A stretch of DNA of 64,000 bases from Sindora glabra (taxonomy: Eukaryota; Streptophyta; Magnoliopsida; Fabales; Fabaceae), in assembly GCA_020226215.1 (NCBI GenBank), contig CM035231.1, positions 49,566,876 through 49,630,875 of the forward strand, in the 5' to 3' direction. Made by a program: the position numbers and the translations under genes. How positions within the stretch are numbered: the stretch's first letter is position 1; each line of letters starts with the position of its first letter. This document shows, piece by piece, positions 22,927-33,527 of this stretch. The notes under the pieces are model-generated. The model ran no database searches. It was given only the letters and a program-made list of their open reading frames with translations, and was not told the DNA's origin.

Positions 22927-25685
22927 ATGAGTTCCAGGCGTCAAAATATATGCATTTACAGGAATGGAGAAATATACGAATCGGATGAAGGTGATACCTT
23001 TAGGTGCTCTAGGGTCAAAGTAATATCAATCAGTTCAGACATAACCCTTGATGCTCTGAAGAGTATAATTGGGCGGAAGCTGCATCTCAATGAAAATCAA
23101 GTTGTAACCGAGTTAATATACAGACATCCGCTCTTGCTAAATCTGACACGGTATAAGGTGTGTGAGTTGGCAGACGATGAGGACATTTAGCGGATGTGGG
23201 AAGTGAATGCGATGTTCCCTACTCAATTGTCATGTCCAGAGGTGTGTGCACTTATTGAAGCAGTGGGATTTGATTTGAATGTTGCAAGTCAGCCAGTTGG
23301 ATCAAGTGCCCCATATCTATTACCCTCCACAAGTCAACGTAATGAAGCTACTAGGGGACCTTCGTGTTACAACCCAGAAGTGAGCAGCGTTGAACCAATG
23401 AATGTACAGATTGACTATGGTCAGCAGTTCCACAGCCCTGTTGATAATTAGACTCCGCAGCCATGTTTCTCTCAGCAACACTTTGGACCTTCTCACTCCC
23501 CCTCATCCCCAGACCTTCTCACTCCTCCTCATCCCTAGAGGAAACAGAGGACATAATGGACGACTTAGAAGAGGAAGGTGCATGTGACCCCATTCCTGAA
23601 GGATTTGATGGTGAGGGTGACGGGGACGATTGTGGTGACGACGAAGACGGGGAAGACGTTGCCAGAGCACTGCCAACAATGCATGGAGGCCAGCTTATAG
23701 AATCGGCCACTGCCTTTTTCTCATAACTAAATGTTGATGCTACTGCCAGCCATGATTACCCCGAGTTCGGCCATGACATAAATATGAATGATAACCAAGA
23801 GCCGTATATAGGTTTACGGTTTATGAACCAGAAGGCGTTTCGTCGCGTAATGAAAATATACTCAGTGCGAACTCACCACACATTTTGGGTACATTACTTA
23901 TCGTCTAAGTACGAAGAATATCGGTGCCCTCATTACGATGATCATTGTAATTGGAGGGTCAGAGCATGCCATAAGCCAAGGGAGGATCATTAGCAGATAA
24001 CAAAATATAATGGTCCCTACACGTGTGTGTCTGCATCTCTTTCCCAGGATCATCCAAAACTAGACACAAATGTCATTTCATCATACATCATGGCTATGGT
24101 GACAAAAAATCCAAGTGTATCCATCCGAGAGGTGATAGAGCGAATTCATGGTATATTTGGGTATTGGGTGTCATATAGGAAGGCGTGAAAGGGAAAACAG
24201 AGAGCTATTGCTCTTGCATTTAGGAATTGGGAGAAGTCATACTCGATGTTACCTAGATGGCTGGCAGCAGTGCGTCTCTTCAATCTTGGGAGTTACTTTG
24301 AGCTTATTACCCAGGAATGTCCGCCGTCGAGTTCTGCAGATGTGCCGGTTGCATTATTTCATTGAGTGTTTTGGACTTTTAGACCATGCATCGAGTCGTT
24401 TTCCCACTTAAAGCCCATAATCCAAGTGGATGCAACTTTTTTGTATGGAAGGTGCAAAAGGGTCTTGTTAACGGTGATGTCACAGGACGGTGACAGAAAG
24501 GTCGTCCCACTTGCATTTGCTGTGGTGGAAGGAGAAACTTACGATACATAGGCTTGGTTCCTATCCTATGTTCGACGGTGTGTTGTTAAAGACAGGCAAC
24601 ATATTTGCCTGATCTCAGACAAACATCCTGGAATATTACGTGCCGTTGCAAACCCACGCGTTGGGTGGCAAGCCCCTAATGATTATCATGTATTCTGTCT
24701 TCGACATATCGCCAGTAACCTGAACTCAACTTTTAAGACAGCATGGCTGAAGCAGATGTTTACGAGCATGGGTACGTATTTCTGACAATAGTATACTTAT
24801 CTAACACTTCATGTTATGACTATTACTAATTGATTAATAGCATTTTCGGGTACATGTTATATGTATGAACGACATGTTGTAGATAGCAAGCTTGAAGAAC
24901 TAATCCGATTGCAACCTAGAGTTGCAGAGTGGATTGGTAATATCCCAAGGTGTCAATGGAGTCGTGCTTATGATGATGAAGACCGACGGTGGGGCCACAT
25001 GACCACAAATCTGGCGGAGTGTGTCAATAGTATTTTGAAAGGGGTCAGACATTTATCGATCACTGGGCTAGTCAAAGCTACACTGTATCGAATCAATGCA
25101 TACTTCGTGAATAGAGCAGAAACTATTGCAGCACAGTTACATGCAGGAGAGGTGTTCGATGAAAATGTATGGAAAAAGATTCAAGATTGCACCCGGAAGG
25201 CATCTGCCTATCATGTTCGGCGTTTCGACCGACTCGGGATGATTTTTGAGGTCGAAGAGCTGTACGATCCCACGTGGAAGCAGTTTGGTCGGACATGCAA
25301 GGTTAGCCTGGCGCAGAGGACATGTGATTGTGGCAAATTCCAGGTGGAGCACAGGCCTTGCCAACATGTGTTCGCAACATGCACAAAGGTTGCATTGGAT
25401 CTCTTGCAGTTTGTCAATCCTGTGTTCCAACTGGAGACAATGGTGCAGGCTTATAACTGTGAGTTTCGTCCCATAGGTGGTATGGAGTATTGGCCAAACT
25501 CCAATGGACCAACAGTTGTGCCAGATCTTGCGCAAATGCGTCTTAGTGGCCGCCCCCGTTCCTCACGTATGAAGAATGAAATGGACTGGATAGAGGGTCC
25601 ATCAGAACCTTTAAGGTGTGGGTTGTGTCGACAGTCTGGCTATAATTGCGCAACTTGCCCTTCAAGGCAACAAAATGTGCCATGA
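22927..25685 (+). pseudogene. MULE-A MuDR-type transposase (MURA-like), broken
   Basis: Likely start ATG at 22927 ('MSSRRQNICIY'), aligned with the MULE-B start. Domains in order: N-terminal beta-rich domain (22927-23190); acidic linker (23550-23680); MuDR N-terminal domain (about 23784-24000); DDE catalytic core with first Asp in 'IIQVDATFLYG' (about 24420), second Asp in 'LISDKHPGIL' (about 24615), the 'FCLRHIASN' C-x2-H motif, and third catalytic Glu in 'TTNLAECVNS' (about 25020); SWIM zinc finger at about 25324-25383; C-terminal zinc knuckle at about 25615-25670. One intron, 24772-24840 (GT..AG). It carries seven nonsense codons (23188, 23449, 23724, 23991, 24186, 24363, 24549) and one frameshift from a 26-bp duplication. 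Otherwise it is complete and recognisable. Confidence 0.88.
23486..23537. repeat. 26-bp tandem duplication causing the MULE-A transposase frameshift
   Basis: The units at 23486-23511 and 23512-23537 (starting 'gaccttctcactcc') differ at two positions. Twenty-six is not a multiple of three; counted as a single unit, the upstream and downstream frames agree. Confidence 0.85.
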
Positions 25686-25975
25686 CACTTAGCGCCCCTA
25701 AGAAAGCTAGTAGTTTATGCATATGTCACTTTTATTCCAGATTAGGACCTTCACTGCGGCATTTAATAAATTATTTTTACCATTTTGCAATTATATCCGA
25801 ACAATGCCAAATATATATATATGTTGCAATTATGTCTTACTGTGTTGATCTATTTTTATTTATTAAGTAATTTTGGGCTCCTTGTAAGTTTTCAAGGACA
25901 ATATTTACAACAATTTAAGTATGTGCATTTGATTGAATTCTTGTAATAAAATATAGTATATAGATATCGTCAGTT
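25686..25975. other. Intergenic spacer between MULE-A transposase and PMD genes
   Basis: 290 bp, AT-rich in its second half, with no clear TATA or polyadenylation pair. The PMD gene may be read from its own weak promoter or from a read-through transcript; the sequence does not decide. Confidence 0.45.
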
Positions 25976-28443
25976 ATGGCCGCTCAGCGACGTGTCATCA
26001 CCCCTGGATCATAGGACGAGTCTTTTTTATACTTACAGTCACGACATATTTCACAAGCAGTATGGTAAAATCAGGTAATTCCATTCCCCTAATGGCCATT
26101 CACTAATTGTAAATGTTCTAACCATTATTTCTATGAATGCCAATAGGGAAGACCAATCCTAAGGCTACGATGTGTCGCCCACGCAGACCGACTATTTGAT
26201 CCCCTAGTTGTAATTGTGCCATATCTATAGCAGGCTGGCTTCTACGTTGTCAGCCGACTTGGACAGTTTGATTTCAATGCAACTATGGTATCCGCCTTAG
26301 TTGAACGATGGCATCCTGAGACGCATACTTTTCACACCATGGCCGGGGAATGCACTATTACGTTACAGGATGTATCTATCCAGTTAGGTTTGCCTTGTGA
26401 GGGTGTCCCGGTATCTGGAAGAACCGAACTTGATTGGCCAGGGATCTATGAATTTCTACTTGGGATCAGACCGCCTGATGAATGTTTGCAAGGCCAACGT
26501 TTGAGCATCACCTGGTTAGCAGCTAACTTCGGACACTTGCCAGATGATGCCGATGATGAACTGACGTAGCGCTTTGCACGTGCTTACATCCTGCGACTCA
26601 TTGGCGGTTACCTTATGCCTGACATTTTCGGTCATAGGGTACTACTAATGTATCTGTCATTACTAGAGAACTTCGCAGATGCAGGTCAATACAGTTGGGG
26701 ATCGGCATGCCTGGCATGCCTATATAGAGAGTTGTGCTCCGCCACAAAATGCGATGAGCTAAATATTGGTGGATGCCTGCATTTATTGCATTTATGGGCA
26801 TGGGATCGTTTCTCCACTCTAGCGCCGGCAAGACCTCCGTATCCAGATCCCCAGCTGGGCATTTATCCCTTACTTCCACCATTGGGCTTCAAGTGTGGAT
26901 TGTATTCGTATTACATATTGCTACCCTTACATCTGCTTAAATAATTCAAACAGTTAATATATAATATGTATTTCTCGCAGGTGGAAGAACACTGGCCTAC
27001 CTCCCCGACTGCCGTCGACAGCTCTGCATCATTACAGAGTATTACTCGATCAGATGAGGGACGATAAGGTTCGAAACACTGTTGGTTATCATTTGTATCA
27101 ATCTATTGCTAGATCTACTGATATGCTAATTTATGCTGCATTTCTTTGTGATTTTAGATTATTTGGCGCCCCTATGACGATCCTAGTGTACGACAACTTA
27201 TACCAGGGTATTGCTTGATGTCACCTAATATATGGCTAGCATCAGTTCCCATCATTTGCTTCCACATTGTGGAGTGGCACCATGCAGACCGTGTGCTCCG
27301 ACAACTTGGGAGGAGGCAGCCCATTCCACAGGAGTCATTTAACCTCGGTTCTTGTCATATACTATAGCTTCGGGGCAAAACATCAAAAGACTGGCGTTAG
27401 GAGCATATGATATTCATCAGTGCTTGGAATGCATGGCGCAATACACTCTCGTTGACAGAGTTTGAGACAGATGCTCTTCATCGAGACTCGGGCTATATGT
27501 CATGGTATTAGAGACATACCAGATGATGGATCCATCCGTCTAGCGGCGGTCCAGGATTTATGGTAACTAACGATTTTCATACTATGCTTTGTGATTTCTT
27601 CAACATGTAATATGTATTAACTGTTTAAAATGTACCCTTATGTAGGCTGACATAGCTGAGAGACTCCATAAACTTAATGTCGAGGACTCCCCTTCATAGC
27701 CGTATAGTTAATTTAGGGAGACCGTGGGTCGGGAATCTCGCCTCATTCTACGCGCATTAGGAGAGCATTGAGACGTGACTGCTGACCAGCCTTCCTACCC
27801 AGTTGATGAATTACCTAGACCACCCATTCCCGAGCCTAGGCGTGGTAGAAGAGCACACGGCTTCATGTCCCTTAGGGATCCTATTTTTCCTGAAGAAGAG
27901 GGCAACGATGAAAGTGTGCCTTATTCTCATCCATCATCGACGCAATCAGGTGTCCCTAGCCCTTTCATTCCTGGATCGATGCATGCTGATTTCGATACTA
28001 CGGGACTATCAACTTATATCCCACCATCGCAATTCTTCCCAGGTGCAGAAGTTGGCCCGTCGCACAGCATGACATTGCCCCTGCAACACCCCTATGATGC
28101 CCCATGATCATCTTTTTCCACACCATCACCATCACAATCAGCTCAGCGAATTCCTGGCTCTCTAATGGGATTGTTTGATGATCCATTTGCATTCACTGCT
28201 GAGTATACCAGCGGATTTATGGAGCAGCAGCACCAAGGGTTTTTCACACTAAGTAACCCTATTCCAGCATTTCAATCATCCCCTTGGAACTTGAACTTTC
28301 CACCTTCTAGGGGTCAGACCCATTTGACTTCTATAGATGACGATGAAGATAATGATGGAGAAAAACAACCCCTAGCTCAACGACCGCAACAAGTAAGGCG
28401 ACGCCCTCGATGTGGGACTGGGAGCCATTATTTTGGTGATTGA
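25976..28443 (+). pseudogene. MULE-A plant mobile domain (PMD) gene, broken
   Basis: Starts 290 bp after the transposase stop, on the same strand. Proposed exons: 25976-26074, 26147-26892, 26981-27068, 27158-27562 and 27646-28443, each bounded by GT/AG and matched in MULE-B. PMD hallmarks are 'ECTITLQDVSIQLGLP' (about 26346-26395), 'RPPDECLQGQ', 'RAYILRLIGGYLMPD' and 'LHLLHLWAWDRF' (about 26780-26815), then 'IIWRPYDDP' in exon 4. The last exon encodes a Pro/Ser-rich, low-complexity tail ending 'RCGTGSHYFGD'. There are several stops (for example about 26012, 26229, 26566, 28105) and small frameshifts (about 26160 and in exon 3). PMD proteins such as MAIN/MAIL1 act in the nucleus on gene and transposon expression; the role in the transposon is unknown. 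Confidence 0.8.
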
Positions 28444-30597
28444 GGGCTTCATTATTGTAATATAGTGTTTAGGCTTGTTTTTTTCAATTGTTTCGTAACT
28501 TTTTTGCCTGAACTTTAGTAATTTCTTATGTTACATTAACCATATTACCTACTTTTAGAGCTAAGTTGTGCAATTCTACGATTATATATTTCACTTTTCA
28601 ATCATTTATCTTCATCACACTATTGATCCCATTCCATTCATAATATTTTTATTTGAAATTCAATGGATCATTCTAAAATACTGGTCTTCAAGATGTAATT
28701 TTAAATGTAGACTTATATGTAATTATGAAAATTAGTGTTAATTACTCATTTAGAGGTCACTATGGTAAATCACGCTATTAAATTTAGTACTGTGTAGTTT
28801 TAGACATTCGAGATCACACGTTTCTCGATCCCTAAACTAAGACTTAACATTCTACTACTCTAAATAATTAATTATTTAATCAAGTGCTGTGTTTTGCCTT
28901 TTAATATGTGAATTGCAACACTATAATTTATAAAGTGTCTACTTTTCAATCCTGACTTCTAAAAATTATTTTACCGAACTATTGCACTACAAATTTTCTT
29001 TACCAAAATACTTAAAATAAATTTTTTTATTTAAAAAAGTGCAATCTCGAGGAAGGGCTTGACGTGATTAGAGTTGATCATGTGTGGCTCCTCCCCGTGA
29101 TCAGATTTTATTTTTTTAATATTTTTCTTTTTCTCTGTGACCATCAAGTTTTATTTTTTTAAGTTATTAAATATATGATTAAATTCTTTTAAATTTAAAA
29201 AAAAAATTTAATTTCAAAATTTTCTTATATATTTTTTATTTAAAATAAATTTTTTAATACTAAAAATTTCTTTTAATATAATCAAACCTATTTCTTTAAA
29301 AAATGTATAATCAAGTATTAAATATATCTGTAATATATGATTAAAAATTAAAAAAATTTAACATTTAAATTTGAAAATTATGATATAATAGAAGATAATT
29401 TTTTTAAAAAATTATATTTCTTTAATATATTTTATTAAATATTTTATATTTAATATTAAATATATAAATTAATTTTTATTATTTTAATTTTTTATAATTA
29501 TATTTTTATAAAATTAAAAAAAATATCTTATAATTGAATACCAGGATACTGTACCTAAAATTTTATTTACCTGAACCCCTAACAAAACTTTTTTTCAACT
29601 CATTCCAATTTTATGGAAAGAATTAATTTTAGCTTACTATCATATTTAAAAAAAAATACATTTGCAAAAAAATTTAAATTTAAGGTATCAACCCCTTTTT
29701 TTAAAGAAATATTAATTTAAAAAAAATCTATTTCATAAGAAAAAAAATTATACTTATCAGACTTTTTTGCAATAAAATATATATGTTAGCTTATCAATAT
29801 ATTAAAAAAAGGATAGTCCTTTGTTAAAAAATAATTTTAGTACTATTAACTAATAATCAATATTTAAATATAAATTAACTATGTTATAACAATCATAATA
29901 AGTTCAATCGAACATAGGGTTTAAGAAAATACAACTATCAAGTAATAAGTTTACAATAGAAAATGTAATTATTTGTATTTATTGAGATAATAATTATCTC
30001 ATCAGTCTTATTACACATACTATTTTATTGCATTATATATATTGTACAATTTTATGAGAGTTAAAAAATAATTGATTATTATTTAGAACATTGATTAATT
30101 AATATAAAATAAATATTTAAATTTTAGTAAACTAAATCAAATTAAAGTAAGGTTAAAATTATAAATGAAAAAATAAAAAGGCACACAAATTATAGATTAT
30201 TGCAAAGTTTTTAAAAAATATTAAATATCATTTGAAATGAAACAAATTTAATACATATAGGGTGAAAAAAAGTTAAAATTATTCTAATTGGAGAAAAAAT
30301 ATATTAGTAAAAAAATAAAACTCAACAAAATAAAAAAAATTTCGGCAGAAAAATAGGTAAAAAAAATATTGATCACAAAAAATAAAAAAATAGATGAAGA
30401 AAAAAATAAGGTAAAAGTAAAATAAATGGAAAAAGACAAAATTAAAAGAAACATAAAACCAAAATCAGAATTTCAAAAGAAAAAATAAAAACAAACGGAA
30501 AAAGAGAAAATAAAAAAAAATTAAACCAAGGCAAAAATTCAAATGAAAAAAGCAAAATAATATAAAAAAAAATTTTAAAAATAAAACGAAAGGTAAA
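28444..30597. other. MULE-A 3' AT-rich region
   Basis: No gene seen. It includes CGTGATCA-type motifs near 29062-29103. From about 30270 the + strand becomes strongly A-rich with few T or C bases. It corresponds in position to 31016-33527 of MULE-B. Confidence 0.5.
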
Positions 30598-30851
30598 CAG
30601 AAACCACATTTTCAAAAGTAATAAAATAAAATAAAACAAAAATAGAAACGGAAACCAAGGAAAACAAAAATCAAAATAAAACAAATGAATAAAACGTAAA
30701 AGGAAAAGAAAGGGAAAATGGAAACAGAAACCACATTTTCAAAAGTAATAAAATAAAATAAAACAAAAACAGAAACAGAAACCAAGGAAAACAAAAATCA
30801 AAATAAAACAAATGAATAAAACGTAAAAGGAAAAGAAAGGAAAAACGGAAA
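30598..30851. repeat. 127-bp tandem repeat, two copies, in purine-rich tract
   Basis: The unit starting 'cagaaaccacattttcaaaa' at 30598 repeats at 30725 with only a few differences. The tract is almost purely A and G on the + strand and lies just inside the MULE-A right TIR. Confidence 0.88.
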
Positions 30852-30918
30852 TCAGGGAAAACAGTTAGGATTGATCACGGTGTTTTTCAACCCGTGATCA
30901 GTCATTTTTTTTAAAAAA

Positions 30919-31006
30919 AAATTTTAAGCATTTGGATAAATATTTTTTACGGTAAAGCATCTTGGCAAATATTTTTTTCCGTTGGAGTATTTAGGTAATT
31001 GTGCCG
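30919..31006. repeat. MULE-A right terminal inverted repeat, three about 30-bp units
   Basis: Units: 30928-30956 (gcatttggataaatattttt..), 30957-30986 (gcatcttggcaaatattttt..) and a truncated 30987-31006 (gtatttaggtaattgtgccg). The first inner flank contains CGTGATCAGTCA (30893-30904). Confidence 0.85.
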
Positions 31007-31015
31007 CAATTAAGG
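31007..31015. repeat. MULE-A target-site duplication, right (imperfect)
   Basis: CAATTAAGG; partner of 19731-19739. Confidence 0.6.
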
Positions 31016-33527
31016 AGCATCCCCGTGATGCATATAATTTTTTTTCCACCATTTTTCTGCTTTCATTTTTGTGTCACGCGCCTCCATTTCCGTGTCACGC
31101 CCCAGGTAGACTGGGAAGTCAAAATTTTTTTCCTTGCACTTTTACATATATATATATATATATCACCCATAACAACCATTCTATATATAACGTAATTTTA
31201 TATTAATAAAATTATTAACTTCTTTTTTGACTTTATAAAATATAATAATTGTAGTTTTTAAATTATATTAAATAATTAACGGTATGTTAAAATAATAATT
31301 AATATAAATAATTTTCGCACAATTAAAACTATTATATGTATCACGTAATTTGATATTAATAAAATTATTAATCTCTATTTTGAGTTTATATAAAATAAGT
31401 AATTATGATTTTTAAATTATTTCAAATAATTGATGGCGTATTAAAATAATAATTTATATAAATAATTTTTGCACAATTATAACTATTGTATGTATCACGT
31501 AATTTTATATTAATAAAATTATTAATCTCTTATTTGACTTTATATAAAATCAGTAATTATGATTTTTAAATTATTTCAAATAATTGATGGTATATTAAAA
31601 TAATAATTTATATAAATAATTTTTGTACAGTTATAACTGTTATAAGTTTCACCTAATTTTATATTAATAAAATTATTAATCTCTATTTTGACTATATATT
31701 AAATGTGTGATTTTTAAATTATATTAAATAATCAATGGCATATTTAAATAATAATTTATGTACATAATTTTTTTACAAAATATTTAACAATTAAATTATT
31801 TATATAAATTATTATTTATAACTAATTATTACTTGAAATAATCTAAAGATGACTCTGCTGGTGCAATATATTTTTAAAAATGAAAGAAATAATTTTATCT
31901 TTTATAATCGAGTCTCGACATTTTCACTGTTATTATTTTGATAAAATTAATCAAAAACAACATATTATTAATTAAGTGATGAAGTGGGTTCTTAAAAATG
32001 GTAGGTCTGTCGGTTAATTATTTTAAAATTTTATTTTTTCCTTTTATATTTGTAAAATTATAAGTAATTGTCTATTGATCACTTTTATAATTTTTTATTA
32101 AAATTACAATTTTAAATAAAATTTAAAATTTAAAAATAGAAAATATAAAACTTTCAAATATCCTATAATATATTAATATTAATTTTATAATCAAACACAA
32201 ATTTTTCCTTTTTGCTCCATGATTATTATCCATTTTACATTTGATGAAAATTAAAAATAATTTGTGAAAAAAATATATACATATATATATATTCAAACAT
32301 ACTCACTAGCTTAATTATAATGTAATGATATTAATACAGCTTTTATTAATAAAAAAGTGGATATTGATACAGATTTTGGTCGAATTAGGTTAAAATCGTT
32401 AGATTAAATTACAATGGAAAGGCACGATAAAAAATAAAAAGAAATTGATTTTAGGGAATGAAAAGGGCTGAAAAGACATGAAAGAGGGTTTTTTTTTTAA
32501 TTTAATCTCCTTTACTTTTAATCGAATGTTCTAAATAATAATCAATAACATTATCAATTGTTATAAAATTGTGGGAAATCGATATAATGTAATAAAATTA
32601 GTAGCTATCGTAAGATCGCTAGAACAATTAATATCACAATAAAGATAAATTTTTATATAATATCTTGTAAACTTGTTATTTGAAAGAATTAAGTCATGAA
32701 AAAATTTGTTAATATTGTTTTATCATATTGTAATGTATATTAAAATTTTAATTTATTTAATCTTAACATATGTTGGCATTTTATGTAATTTATACTTATT
32801 TTTCCTTCTTTAGATCCATTTATTTTAAAATATTACTTATTTTTAATTTGTTACCCTATTGTTATTTTATATTTAATTTTGTCTTAATCCATATTTAAGC
32901 TAATGTTTGGCATACTCAATTTTTCTTTGAGACTAATTATTCAAGGTTTTAAATAATAACCAATAATTTTATTAAGTATCATAATATTATATAATACATA
33001 TAATATAATAAAATTGATAGCTATTAAAAAAATTGTTAGAATAAATAAAATTTTAATGAATACAGATCTGAGGTTATTCTTTTGTAGACTTATTAGGTAG
33101 AAGACATAAAATTAATAATAAATATTTTATTCCATCGTGATGTAGATTTTTGTAACATTCTTTAAGTTAACATGAAATTAGAACATAATCTGTATCATGA
33201 AAATGACGTTGTATTGAAATTTGCAAATACTGGTCATAAAGCCCAGATTTCTAAGTAGTTCCAATCATTACAATTATTTCAAACAATAAATCTTCAGTAG
33301 TACATGCGGTGGAAGTTTTGAATTTTTTTTTTCAATTATGGTTCATGTCATTGCACTATTACTTAACTATATAATGTATTCTTCATTTAATTAATTAAGG
33401 TAATTCCCATTATAAAGTAACCTTATTAAAAATTATAGAGTAATTTTTAGACAATCAGGACATGATTTAATTATGTATCAATTAAATAAAAAATTGTATA
33501 CAACACTATAATACAATAATGAACAAC
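31016..33527. other. MULE-B 3' AT-rich region
   Basis: About 2.5 kb without a recognisable gene, downstream of the - strand PMD gene and equivalent in position and length to 28444-31006 of MULE-A. It contains the 154-bp tandem array listed separately. Confidence 0.55.
31191..31800. repeat. 154-bp tandem array, four copies
   Basis: Units start at about 31191, 31344, 31498 and 31652 with 'cgtaattttatattaataaa' variants. Each contains 'tttttaaattat', 'aataattga' and 'cacaattataact'. Middle units are the most alike and the last is the most diverged. Confidence 0.85.

Larger units (their letters stand above)
19740..31006 (+). mobile_element. MULE-A: PMD-carrying Mutator-like element nested in MULE-B
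   Basis: An 11,267-bp element with about 87-bp TIRs (19740-19826; 30919-31006) beginning GGCACAATTACC, and a 9-bp target duplication with two transitions. It inserted about 150 bp inside the left end of MULE-B. Plus-strand genes are a MuDR-type transposase (22927-25685) and a PMD gene (25976-28443). A G-box-rich promoter lies at 19860-20210, and long AT-rich leader and trailer regions flank the genes. Both genes carry stops and frameshifts, so it is not autonomous now. Confidence 0.87.

Noticed and set aside
23519..23710. Minus-strand Ser-rich frame opposite the transposase linker
   Set aside because: It is a shadow of the acidic linker coding sequence.
30442..30794. Phe-rich minus-strand frames
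   Set aside because: They come from the purine-rich tract read on the other strand and would be low-complexity hydrophobic nonsense.
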